Of a stretch of 40,197 nucleotides of DNA, positions 8,459 through 17,500 are shown one piece after another (the first letter of the stretch is position 1; each line of letters opens with the position of its first letter). The notes beneath the pieces are model-generated. The model was not told the DNA's origin, did not search any database, and saw nothing but the letters and a program-made list of their open reading frames with translations. Position numbers and translations under genes: made by a program. Where the stretch lies: NCBI GenBank assembly GCA_002067405.1, contig MVRP01000021.1, positions 1-40,197 of the forward strand. Direction: 5' to 3'. Origin of the DNA: Syntrophorhabdaceae bacterium PtaU1.Bin034 (GTDB taxonomy: Bacteria > Desulfobacterota_G > Syntrophorhabdia > Syntrophorhabdales > WCHB1-27).

Positions 8459-9163
8459 GTGTCGTTAGAGATCCCGAACTCACCTTATGTGACGTGGGAC
8501 CCGAAAGAATTCGAGAAGGAAATAGCTCTGTTGCTGGCTGTATCTTCGAGGAAGAATTATCAGAACGGAGACATGATCTACCTTCAGGGTGAAAAGAGCC
8601 GGGCTTTCTTCTTTGTGAGAAAGGGCAGGGTCAAGGTGAGCATCCTTAAAGAAGACGGATCGGAAAAGACACTTGCCATCCAGGAAGAAAACACGTTCTT
8701 CGGGGAAGATGCCGCTTTCGACGGTCACCCGTATTTTGCCACCGCCGTATCCGTCAGCGATTCCGAGATAGACATCATCCCCATCGACCGCGCAAGGGTA
8801 GTAATCAGGGAAAATCCCGATGTCGCCTTCCTCATCATTGCGAGAATCATCAGAAAAGTGAGGCTCCTCGGCTTTCAGGTGGAGGCTCTTGCCTTTCTCG
8901 ACGCGCAAAAAAGGATCGCCCATATCCTCACAAAACTGATAAGCGAGGTGGGGGAGCCGTCACCGGAAGGCATAGTTATAAGGAAAGGTATCACTCACGA
9001 AGATCTCGCGAATCTCACCGGTCTTTCAAGGGTAAGGGTCACCACTATCCTGAACAACATCGAGAAGGCCGGTATCATCATAAAAAAGAGGCTTGTCCTC
9101 ACTGTTACGGACCCCGACAAACTACGCAGTCTTCTCGAAGCGCCTTATTGCCGGGAAGTCTAG
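8459..9163 (+). CDS. Crp/Fnr family transcription regulator
   Basis: 234 residues from a GTG start with GAGAGG seven bases upstream. Residues about 20-135 form the cyclic-nucleotide-binding-type beta-barrel (NGDMIYLQGEKSRAFFFVRKGRVKV), followed by the long dimer helix and a Crp-type winged helix (about 165-225, HEDLANLTGLSRVRVTTILNNIEKAG). The N-terminus has no cluster of cysteines for an FNR-like iron-sulfur cluster, and the usual cAMP phosphate-binding Arg-Ser pair is not evident, so the signal is unknown. The recognition helix (SRVRVTTIL) differs from the SRETVSR form of classical FNR, so the target site cannot be inferred. Genes under its control are not evident here. Confidence 0.85.
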   Translation: MSLEIPNSPYVTWDPKEFEKEIALLLAVSSRKNYQNGDMIYLQGEKSRAFFFVRKGRVKVSILKEDGSEKTLAIQEENTFFGEDAAFDGHPYFATAVSVSDSEIDIIPIDRARVVIRENPDVAFLIIARIIRKVRLLGFQVEALAFLDAQKRIAHILTKLISEVGEPSPEGIVIRKGITHEDLANLTGLSRVRVTTILNNIEKAGIIIKKRLVLTVTDPDKLRSLLEAPYCREV

Positions 9164-9327
9164 CCCGACCTATGTGGATTTGAAAAAAATTCATCGAACG
9201 GTAACACAATCGCCACGTCAACAATGCCGCTCAATTTCTTTCATATTTAACATCTCTTTCATCCCCGCTTAACGCTCGCGGTTTATAAATATAGCCATAA
9301 TGAGAAAATATTGAAAAAGGAGTACCT

Positions 9328-10101
9328 ATGAAGTATTGGATGAGAAAACTTGCGGAGCATCACAAAACTATGCGGAGACGTTACCCGGAGGAGAGAATTA
9401 TTGTCGTTTTTGACGTTGATGACACCATCCTTGACCTGCGACACATGATCCTGCACGTATTGCGATCTTTCGATCGCCGCCACAACACAGCCTTCTTCGC
9501 TGATTTGAGCCTTGAAGACATTGAAGTCAGCGAAATGGAGGTCCGAAGAATGATCGGGCAACTACCTGCACCGGCAAAGGACAAACGGAGGATCATGAAA
9601 TGGGTTGCGGAACATTCCTGGTCTTCGGAAGTAACGAGGGCTGCCCATCGCCCTTTCCCGGGCGTCATGGAGGTAATACAGTGGCTGCAACGACAGTCAA
9701 AGACCTTTGTTGGATTGAATACAGGAAGGCCTGAGCTGATCCGGCACGACACCCTTTACTCCCTCAAGAAACTCGGCGGGCCCCATAAAGCAAGGTTCGA
9801 TAACGATCTTCTTTTCATGAATCCCAGCGGCTGGAACGAAAACATCGTGGCCTTCAAGGTTGCCGGCATAGATTACTTCCTGAAAAAAGGATTTCGCGTC
9901 ATCGCCTTTATAGATAACGAACCGGAGAACCTTGAGGCTGTGTCGATGTTCGACCGGACAGGAGACATCCTTCTGCTCCACGCCGATACCTTTTACAACT
10001 CCGAGCGCGCAAGGATACCGTCACACGCAGTGAGCGGAAGCGTTTACGACGTTAAGGAATTGAGGCACCCGGGCGGGAGCGAATTGGGCGAGGCAGCCTG
10101 A
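9328..10101 (+). CDS. HAD-superfamily hydrolase
   Basis: 257 residues from an ATG with an ideal AAGGAG site. Motif I is VFDVDDTILD with nucleophile Asp29 and acid/base Asp31. Motif II is LNTGRPE, and motif IV is FIDNEPENL. Lys for motif III is probably in the KKGFRV stretch. These four motifs mark a phosphohydrolase of the haloacid dehalogenase superfamily. The cap inserted after motif I (about 40-110) is helical. The substrate is not predictable. It stands alone between the Crp/Fnr gene and convergent modC. An AT-rich stretch TTTATAAATATA at about 9281-9292 may be its -10 region. Confidence 0.8.
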   Translation: MKYWMRKLAEHHKTMRRRYPEERIIVVFDVDDTILDLRHMILHVLRSFDRRHNTAFFADLSLEDIEVSEMEVRRMIGQLPAPAKDKRRIMKWVAEHSWSSEVTRAAHRPFPGVMEVIQWLQRQSKTFVGLNTGRPELIRHDTLYSLKKLGGPHKARFDNDLLFMNPSGWNENIVAFKVAGIDYFLKKGFRVIAFIDNEPENLEAVSMFDRTGDILLLHADTFYNSERARIPSHAVSGSVYDVKELRHPGGSELGEAA

Positions 10102-10129
10102 TTTGGCAGTGCCCCTGATCCATCGCACA

Positions 10130-11185
10130 CTAACCCAGTTTTCTGAAAGCCGTTGCCTTGATCGCGGCATAGACCTCGGATCCCGCCCTTATGCCCAGCT
10201 CGTCGGCCGCCTGCCGGGACACTTCGGCCACGAGACGGCCGCCACTGCAGTCAAGATCGACACCGATCCTGTTGCCCGCCTGGAACGTATCCACAACCGT
10301 GCATTTCAGGAGGTTACGCGCGCTGACCGCTTCTGGATGGCTCTTGAAGAGGATGATGTCCGTTGATGACAGCTCGAAAAGGCCTTCCTCACGGTCGTCT
10401 CCGGAAGAGATGTGCAGCTCTTGGTCGCCCCATGCGTAAGCATAGAGCGCATCTGCCTCGCGAGGCCTGGATAACCGGAGGAGGTTCATGTAACCTGTCG
10501 TATTCTCTCCCATCCGCGCACGCACCAGGACTTCGGGCGTAGTCTGCTCGACGACGCGGCCGCCGGCCACATGCAGGACATGGTCGGTCATGACCCGCAT
10601 TTCGAGCAGCGAATGGGAGATGAAGAGGTAAGGAATCCTGAAAGTTTCACAAACGTTCTTCAGGAAAGGCGCGATCTGGAACTTGAGGTTGTCGTCAAGG
10701 GCCGACAAGGGCTCATCCAGTAGCAATAGGCGTGGGTTGCCGAGGACTGCCCGGCCGATGGCGACGCGCTGTTTCTCGCCGCCGGAGAGATGCTTTACGC
10801 CCCGGTCGAGCAAGTGTGCAATCTTCAAGACCGTGACCACGTCGTTGAATCCTATCTTGCGGTTCTCACGTGCGCAGCGCTTGTAGCCATAGAGGAGGTT
10901 CCCCTTCACACTGAGATGGGGGAACAGGCTCGGGCGCTGAAAGACCATGCCCATACGCCTGTGTTCCGTGCGCACGTTTACACCGGTGCTGCTGTTGAAG
11001 AGTGTTTCGCCGTCGAGAATGATGCTGCCCTTGTCGGGCCTCACCAATCCGGCGACGAGACCGACAAGGGTCGATTTCCCTCCCCCTGAAGGACCGAAGA
11101 CGCCGATGCGCTCTCCCTGGACAATAAAGTCGGCGTCGAGGAGAAAACCGGCGAAGCGCTTTTGTACCGTCACGCGAAGCTCCAC
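10130..11185 (-). CDS. modC: Molybdate ABC transporter ATPase ModC
   Basis: ATP-binding subunit of the molybdate importer, at the inner face of the membrane. Walker A is GPSGGGKST, the signature is LSGGEKQRV, Walker B is LLLLDEPLSALD, and the switch His follows in FISHS. The C-terminal 80 residues form the MOP/TOBE domain (RNLLKCTVVDTFQAGNRIGV) that binds molybdate. I chose the GTG at 11185, two bases after the modB stop, because a GAGGGGGG site precedes it and 351 residues fit the family. The frame also allows an ATG at 11221 (363 residues) overlapping modB by 34 bases. It is the last gene of modABC and convergent with the HAD gene. Confidence 0.92.
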   Translation of the reverse strand: MELRVTVQKRFAGFLLDADFIVQGERIGVFGPSGGGKSTLVGLVAGLVRPDKGSIILDGETLFNSSTGVNVRTEHRRMGMVFQRPSLFPHLSVKGNLLYGYKRCARENRKIGFNDVVTVLKIAHLLDRGVKHLSGGEKQRVAIGRAVLGNPRLLLLDEPLSALDDNLKFQIAPFLKNVCETFRIPYLFISHSLLEMRVMTDHVLHVAGGRVVEQTTPEVLVRARMGENTTGYMNLLRLSRPREADALYAYAWGDQELHISSGDDREEGLFELSSTDIILFKSHPEAVSARNLLKCTVVDTFQAGNRIGVDLDCSGGRLVAEVSRQAADELGIRAGSEVYAAIKATAFRKLG

Positions 11186-11187
11186 CT

Positions 11188-11874
11188 TCAGTCCCCCCTC
11201 ACTATACGCCTTCCCAGCCACTCATGGAAGACGAGGACAATAACCGAGATGATGACAGAGACGGCACAGAGACTGAGTGCCATAACGTCGCCCCTCGGTG
11301 ACGCGGCGTATTCATAGATCGCAAGGGGGATGGTCTGAGTGACACCGGGGATATTGCCGGCGACTATGATCGTTGCTCCGAACTCACCGAGCCCCCGGGC
11401 GAACATGAGCACCGAGCCGGCGATGATGCCCCTTACCGAAAGAGGCACGATAACGGTAATAATGCGATCGAGCATACCTGCACCGAGGAGGCGGGAGACC
11501 TGAACAAGCCGCTCGTCGATTGCCTCCATGGCGGTACGCATGGATCTTACCATGAGAGGAAAGCCAACCACCGAGGTGGCGATGACCGCGGCCTTCCAGG
11601 TGAAGATCAGCTTGATGCCGAGAGGCTGAAGCACCGTCCTTCCGATGAGGCCCTGCTGTCCGAGCAGCAGGAGCAGAAGGTACCCGATCACCACGGGCGG
11701 CAAGGTCAGGGGAAGGTTGACAGCCACATCGAGGGCAACCCTCCCCCGGAACCGCCGGTACGTCATGAGGTAGGCAACGGCGAAGGCGAAGGGAAGAGCG
11801 AGGAGCGTCGCCACGACCGCCACTTTGAGGGATAACAGGATCGCCGAGTAATCGGCGGAGGTAAAACCAAACAT
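11188..11874 (-). CDS. modB: Molybdate ABC transporter permease ModB
   Basis: 228 residues with five membrane helices. It forms the channel of the importer as a homodimer. The EAA-type loop that docks to ModC is visible (VSRLLGAG, followed by IITVIVPLSVRGIIAG), and GLGEFGAT is typical of molybdate permeases. It starts six bases after the modA stop, with translation probably coupled, and ends two bases before the preferred modC start. Confidence 0.93.
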   Translation of the reverse strand: MFGFTSADYSAILLSLKVAVVATLLALPFAFAVAYLMTYRRFRGRVALDVAVNLPLTLPPVVIGYLLLLLLGQQGLIGRTVLQPLGIKLIFTWKAAVIATSVVGFPLMVRSMRTAMEAIDERLVQVSRLLGAGMLDRIITVIVPLSVRGIIAGSVLMFARGLGEFGATIIVAGNIPGVTQTIPLAIYEYAASPRGDVMALSLCAVSVIISVIVLVFHEWLGRRIVRGD

Positions 11875-11880
11875 CTTTGC

Positions 11881-12633
11881 TTACTTGGTGACGAAGCCCT
11901 GCTTCTCAAGAACTGCCTGCGCCTCAGCGGACTTGAGGAATTTGATGAATGCAGCCGCTTCAGCCTTCTTACTGCCTGTCACGGTGAGCGCCATGGGGTA
12001 GGTCACCCTGGGGTAGAGATCCTGCGGCACGGTGAAGAGGATCTTTACGTTCTTGGCCATCTCAAGGGCATCCGTCCTGTAGACAAAAGCGCCGTCCACC
12101 TCACCCCGGTCGGCGTAGAGCAGGCATTCACGGACGTCCCTTGCCATGACCAGCTTGTTCTCGAGCTGTTTGTCCAGACCCGCCTTTTTCAGTGCCTCCA
12201 TGGCATACTCGCCCGCCGGGACGCTTTTGGGGCTGCCGATGGCGATCTTCCCCAGCTTGACAATGTCCTGGAGGCTTTGGACCTTCAGCTCCGGCTTACC
12301 CACGAATACCACCGTATTGTAGGCGAGCGTGGAAATGCTCTTTTCGTCCACGAGCTTCTTTTCCTTCAGGTAGTCCATCCATTTCACGTTGGCAGAGAAG
12401 AAGAGGTCAGCCGGCGCGCCGTTCTCGATCTGTTTCGCCACGGCACCGGATGCGCCGAAGTTATTCTGGAACTTCACCCCGGGATTGCTCTTCGAAAACT
12501 CAGCCGAAAGCAAGGTTATCACTTCCCGAAGGCTGGCGGCCGCGGACACGTTGACATCGGCGGCCATGGCGGAGACGGCAAAAAACAACATGACGGGGAG
12601 AGCCACAAGGAGCGTAAAGATTCTTTTTCTCAT
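11881..12633 (-). CDS. modA: Molybdate-binding periplasmic protein ModA
   Basis: 250 residues. It delivers molybdate (or tungstate) to ModB. The signal peptide is cleaved after AMA (about residue 24). The mature start DVNVSAAASLREV contains the oxyanion-binding Ser pair of the family. Further family marks are FGASGAVAKQI, NGAPADLFFSA, GDP-less SPKSVPAGEYA and VDGAFVYRTDA. The ATG at 12633 is favoured over the GTG one codon earlier because AGGAGG then has a five-base spacing. It is the first gene of modABC, and its promoter carries a ModE-like site. Confidence 0.95.
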   Translation of the reverse strand: MRKRIFTLLVALPVMLFFAVSAMAADVNVSAAASLREVITLLSAEFSKSNPGVKFQNNFGASGAVAKQIENGAPADLFFSANVKWMDYLKEKKLVDEKSISTLAYNTVVFVGKPELKVQSLQDIVKLGKIAIGSPKSVPAGEYAMEALKKAGLDKQLENKLVMARDVRECLLYADRGEVDGAFVYRTDALEMAKNVKILFTVPQDLYPRVTYPMALTVTGSKKAEAAAFIKFLKSAEAQAVLEKQGFVTK

Positions 12634-12669
12634 CACTTCCTCCTAATAAAATTTGGGATAGATAAACAT

Positions 12670-12703
12670 TCGATGTATATCACGGATAACAACGATGAGT
12701 CAA
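12670..12703 (-). promoter_or_regulatory. modABC promoter with ModE-like palindrome
   Basis: On the minus strand TTGACT (12703-12698) and TATACA (12679-12674) are 18 bases apart and form a good sigma-70-type promoter 40 bases before modA. An imperfect inverted repeat overlaps it: TCGATGTATATC (12670-12681) and GATAACAACGA (12685-12695). Its half-sites resemble the known ModE half-site ATCGNTATATA. A molybdate-bound repressor here would block the promoter. No modE gene is in the window. Confidence 0.55.
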
Positions 12704-12783
12704 CCCTGAATCACGGAACTGAATCACGGAACGGGTGCTGGGGTTGAGGCAGCCTCTTCCTTGAAGTCCTTGAGGTTCCGGTC

Positions 12784-12811
12784 TTGACAAAAGGCTTATC
12801 AGACATAGCAT
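12784..12811 (+). promoter_or_regulatory. Possible promoter of the CmpX-like gene
   Basis: TTGACA (12784-12789), 16 bases, TAGCAT (12806-12811). The -35 is perfect and the -10 moderate. It would give a leader of about 175 bases before the ATG at 12994. It also lies about 80 bases from the modABC promoter, which runs the other way. Just before it, CTGAATCACGGAA is repeated in tandem (about 12707-12732). Confidence 0.4.
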
Positions 12812-12993
12812 TAAATAGAGCAGAATCTTACGGCTTGATGCAGAGCGCCCGCAGACGGACAGGGACAGGTTGCCCTCGAAGCTCCCGGTGTAGGCAAGAA
12901 CGTGAAGCAACAGCGTACCATTCATCACCGCAACTCTTTTCTTCACCCGTCGGAAGCTGCATTTTCCCTAATTTACAAGATAAAGGAGGAACC

Positions 12994-14466
12994 ATGGAAC
13001 CGCTACAGGAAATGCTGAGAAAGTTTTTGCTCATTATTCCGAATGTGGCCGCCGCAATCGCCATTCTGATCGTCGGCTATATCGTCGCCCGTGTTGCGAG
13101 GACTCTTATCGTAAAGCTTCTCCAGTCGTCGAGACTTTTTAACCGGGCACCGGAGGCTGGTGCGCCGGACGGACAGCAGTCTGTGAAGATGATCGGGAGC
13201 GTGGTGTTCTACTTCATTATGCTCCTCGTGCTTCTGGCGTTCTTCAACGCCCTCGACCTGCCGATCATCGCAGCGCCCATCGGTCTCCTTGTGGGCACGG
13301 TAATGACGTATTTGCCGAAGCTGCTCGGGGCCGCGTTGATACTCTTTGTCGCGTGGATCATCGCAAGGCTGCTGAAATTCCTCGCCCTCAAGTTTTTCGC
13401 GGGCATAAGGTTCGACGAGCGGGTATCGAAGTACTTCAAGGGGACGGCGACGGCGAAACCGAGCGGGATCGTGGCGCAGTTGATCTTCTATGTGGTGCTG
13501 CTCTTTGCCCTCCCTCCGTTCCTCGAGGCCTTGCAGCTCAATTCCATTTCTCGGCCCGTAAGCGAGCTGTGGAACAAGATCGCCGTCTTCCTTCCCAATG
13601 TGGTGGCTGCGGCGATCATCGTGCTCGTCGGGCTCTTTGTCGCCAAGATCATCAGGGAGATCGTGGTCAACATACTCATCGCCATCGGTGTTGACCGGCA
13701 AGCGCAAAAAGCGGGGATCGATACGAGCACGGGCGGCATACAGATTTCCAGGATCGTCGGGACCGTGATATATCTGCTCGTGCTGATACCCCTCTTCATT
13801 GCGGCCCTCGACACACTCAATATCCCTGCGATCTCGGGTCCGGCGAGGAGCATGCTCGCCACCTTTCTCAACGCGTTTCCCTCTGTCTTTGCGGCTATCG
13901 TCATTGTGATCTTCGCAGCAGTAATCGGAAAAGTGCTTCGCCGTCTGCTCATTCCCATCCTGACGGGCCTGGGATTCAATAGCCTTCTTCAGAGGCTGGG
14001 GATCGGGCAGATCGGATCGAAGACGCCGGCCGACATAGTGGGGACTATCGCCTTTGTCTATGTCGTGTTGTTCGGCCTCATGGAAGCGGCCGAGGTGCTC
14101 CAGTTCGGTGCGTTGGTCGATCTCATGCGGGAGCTGGTCGCCTTCGCGTTCCGGCTCGCCCTTGCAGCAGTGATACTCGGCATAGGCATAATGGTCGGCA
14201 ATTGGGTGAAACGTGCCGTTGAAGGCAGGGCAAATGACCGCCCTATCCTCGCCGGCCTGGCGAAAGCTGCGGTTATCGTCCTTGCTCTGGCTTTTGCGCT
14301 GCAGAATCTCGGTATTGCGAACCAGATCATCATCGTGGCCTTCACGCTCCTCTTCGGCTCGATCGCCGTCGCCGCAGCGATCGCCTTCGGCGTAGGTTCG
14401 AGGGCAACGGCCGGGCGGGAAGTAGACGACTGGGTGCGCAGGCTGAAAGGAGGCAAGCCGGCTTAA
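12994..14466 (+). CDS. CmpX-like multi-helix membrane protein
   Basis: 490 residues. The ATG at 12994 follows AAAGGAGGAACC, an ideal site; an upstream in-frame codon at 12784 overlaps the promoter and adds non-membrane sequence. The protein is built of repeated units, each with a hydrophobic helix, a PN/PK-x-aromatic or small turn, and an amphipathic stretch (PNVAAAIAILIVGYIVARVAR, LPNVVAAAIIVLVGLFVAK, FPSVFAAIVIVIFAAVIGK and others). This is the conserved TM-helix family often grouped with mechanosensitive channels, of which Pseudomonas CmpX is a known member. It lacks the beta domain of MscS. It probably acts in the inner membrane in response to envelope stress, but that is inference. Confidence 0.75.
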   Translation: MEPLQEMLRKFLLIIPNVAAAIAILIVGYIVARVARTLIVKLLQSSRLFNRAPEAGAPDGQQSVKMIGSVVFYFIMLLVLLAFFNALDLPIIAAPIGLLVGTVMTYLPKLLGAALILFVAWIIARLLKFLALKFFAGIRFDERVSKYFKGTATAKPSGIVAQLIFYVVLLFALPPFLEALQLNSISRPVSELWNKIAVFLPNVVAAAIIVLVGLFVAKIIREIVVNILIAIGVDRQAQKAGIDTSTGGIQISRIVGTVIYLLVLIPLFIAALDTLNIPAISGPARSMLATFLNAFPSVFAAIVIVIFAAVIGKVLRRLLIPILTGLGFNSLLQRLGIGQIGSKTPADIVGTIAFVYVVLFGLMEAAEVLQFGALVDLMRELVAFAFRLALAAVILGIGIMVGNWVKRAVEGRANDRPILAGLAKAAVIVLALAFALQNLGIANQIIIVAFTLLFGSIAVAAAIAFGVGSRATAGREVDDWVRRLKGGKPA

Positions 14467-14510
14467 CACTGACACCGTAGTTTTCCCGGCGGGGACGCAA
14501 GGACCTCGAT

Positions 14511-17500
14511 TTACGTGAGACCTGCGCTCGTTCCACGGCGCGCCGAGCATCCGGGGCCTTCGATGATGCTGCGGCCGCCCGTTTGAGGGATTACCTGTAT
14601 CTGCGTGCCGATCCGTTCTTTCAGGGCCGGCACGTGGGATATGACGCCGATCAGCTTGCCGTCCTGCTGCAGACTTCCCAGGGTCTCCAGCGCGGTTTCG
14701 AGCGCGTCCTCGTCAAGGGTCCCAAACCCCTCATCGAGAAAAAGGGAGTCCACCCGTACGTTGCGGCTCGCCATCTGCGAAAGGCCCAGGGCCAGAGAGA
14801 GACTGACAATAAAACTCTCGCCGCCGGACAGATTCTTTGTCGAGCGTATTTCTCCTGCCTGGTAATTGTCAATAACGTTCAATTCCAGGGGATCATCGAT
14901 GTCGCGGGTCAGCATGTACCGGTCCGTCATCTTGAGAAGCTGACGATTTGCGTGGGCCACCATGATCTCGAACGTCAGACCCTGGGCAAAATTGCGGAAT
15001 TTCTTGCCGTCGGCCGAACCGATAAGCTGATGCAGTTCGTCCCAGCGGGCACATTCCTTTTTCTGCGCATCGACGATCTCAAGATGTTGCTGCTGCTTTT
15101 CTCTCAGTTTCTCGTTCTCGCTCAACCTGTTTTTAATCGCTCCGATGCCCTCCTGCAGTTCCTTCAGGGCCGATTCGCACCCAGCCAGTTCCGTCCTAAG
15201 TGAATCGATGGGCCGGTCCGCCAGACCTTTTTCACGCTCTGCTGCCAGTGCTTCTGACCGGTCCTTCCGGCGGGCCTCAAGCTCCGTTTTCTTCCTGGTG
15301 AGTGAATTTTCTTTGTCTTCAAGTATTTTCCGCTCTTCCGCGCTCAGGCACGATGCATGGTAATCCGCCTCGTCCTCGAATCCGGCCTTCCTGATGCGCT
15401 CCATCAGCTCCTGTTCCGACCGCGCCAGTTCCTTTGCCCGGTTCTCTGTCCTTTCCTTCAGCGTAGCGATCTTCTCCTTGAGGGAGCTTATCTCTTTTTC
15501 GGTTCTCCCGTACGCCGCGCGTGCGGCTTCCTGCGCTTCTTCCGCCTGGTTCACCATACCCGCCAGGCGTTTTTCCTCGCTGTCGGCATCCTTTTCCCCA
15601 AAAAGCCACCGGCGGGCAGCGCTCAGGGACTCGTATCCGGCTTTCAGATTTTCCCGCTCTTTACGGATACCCGCCAGATCGGTCTCAAGCTTGCCTAAAA
15701 GCGCAAGGCTTTTTTCCATTTTTGCTTTCAGGTCGGCGACCTCTTTCTCATACGCGATCTTCTTGTCGGCCCGGACCTGCCACACATTTTTGCGCGCAGC
15801 AAGGTCTTTCAGCACTGTGTTGAGGTTGGCCGGGGTCAGCCCGGTTACCCCGAAGGGTCTCACGTCTTCGAGAGCAGCATTCCGGTTTTCCCGGATCTCC
15901 TGCGCGAGGTCCTCAGCTTCCTTGACAGCTTGTTCGTACCCGATGTCGGCTGTTTTCTTTTCTATCCGGGCATTCTCAAGGGCAATGCCCGCCTCGTCGA
16001 GCCGAACCCTGAAGTTCTCCAGGGCCATTCTGGCAGCTTTCTCTTTTCCTGCCTTCTCTTCCGCAGCCGCAATAATGCCGCTCACCTCCGTTATCTTCGC
16101 CTGATTGGCTTCAAGCTCCTTCTGCACCTTCCCGGCCCATTCGTCCGCGGCACCCTCAATGCCCAGCCGTCCGAGGCGGTCGGTGAGCCTTTTTTCGTCC
16201 TCTTCCCGGGCAGCCGTCTTTTCCCTGATCTCTTCTTCCGCGTGGCCGATCTGCGTGATCGTTTTGACCTGTTCCCTTTCCAGCCTGCCCAGCGTCTCCG
16301 AGACTTTTTTCAATTCCGCTCTGGCAGTTCCGAGCGCCCTTTCGGCATCGCCCAGTTCCGGGACGTTGCCCTGCGCATAGGGGTGGTCGGGTGCGCCGCA
16401 GAGGGGGCACGGATGGCCGTCCACGAGCCGCTTCCTCTCGTCCTCCAGGCTGCGGATGCGGTCAAGAAGGGATACTTTTGTTTCAAGGTTCTCCACGTCC
16501 TTTTCCAGCAGGCCTTTCTTGCCGGTAAAGGCCTTGATCTCGTCCGTGAGCTTCCCATGACCGGCTTTCAGCGCCTCAAGACCGGCAACGAGCGCCTCTC
16601 GGGCCGCCGATGTCTTGCCCAGGCGGTCGATGATCCCCGAGGTCTCTTTCAGGAGGTCCTCACGCTCCCTCAGGGTATCGGCCAGCTCACGCCATTCGCC
16701 GATATCCCTGCCCTTCAGGAGGGATGCGACCTCGCTGGCAAGCACCTTTACTTCATGCTGTTTTTCTTCCAGTCTCCGGCGATGTTTCTGATAATTGGCC
16801 TCGAGCTTTTCGCATTCCTTCAGGGCGGAGGATCTTTTCAGGGCAGCTGCTCCGGCTCTTTCCTGCGCCTTTACGTGTCTGGCCTCCAGGTCGCCGAGCG
16901 CTTTGAATCCTCGTTCAATGGCTGCGAAATGTGTGACGAGCCCTTCATCAGCAGCGTGCTGTACCTGAAAATGATGGATGGCTTCAAGCCCGGCCCGTGC
17001 GTCCTTCAGGGATCGTTCGAGCGTCCCAAGCTCTTTCTTGTAATCCTCCCCCTGTTTTTCGGCATTGCCTGCGGCCTCGTCCTTCTCGATGATCTGCTTC
17101 TTCTGTCCGGCAAGCCGCACGTCGAGATCACGCACCTTTTTGATGATATCCCCTTCGGATTGCTGCCGTGCCCGCGCCTCCTTCAATCCTTTCTCGGCAG
17201 CCTCTTTTGCGGCCAGCGCGTTTGCGCAGGCCCTCTCCTTTTCCGGCAGCGAGGCGAGGACCGCCTCAAGCTCCTTTGTTTCGCCCTGCTGCTGAGCGCG
17301 CAAGGCAGCGACACCCCTGTAGTCCGCTTCAAGGGCAAGGGCCCTGCGTGATCTTTCGAGTTTTTTCGCTTCCGGCTCAAAGGCCCGCGTCCCGGCCTCC
17401 GCATCCTCATACTCTTTGTCGAGATTGCCGATCTCCTTTTCCAAGACAGCCACTCTCTCAAGCCAGAGGGCGGCCTTGCGCAATGTCTCGACGCGGCCGC

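Noticed and set aside
12634..12780. Molybdenum-cofactor riboswitch before modA
   Set aside because: The leader is only about 30-40 bases from the predicted transcription start, too short for that RNA; a protein operator fits better.
13003..14550. Long leftward open frame (515 residues) opposite the CmpX-like gene
   Set aside because: It is very rich in His, Asp, Glu and Arg, has no domain pattern and mirrors a well-supported membrane-protein gene on the other strand.
15930..17351. Long rightward open frame within sbcC
   Set aside because: It is antisense to an intact SbcC with all motifs; no ribosome binding site or known fold.
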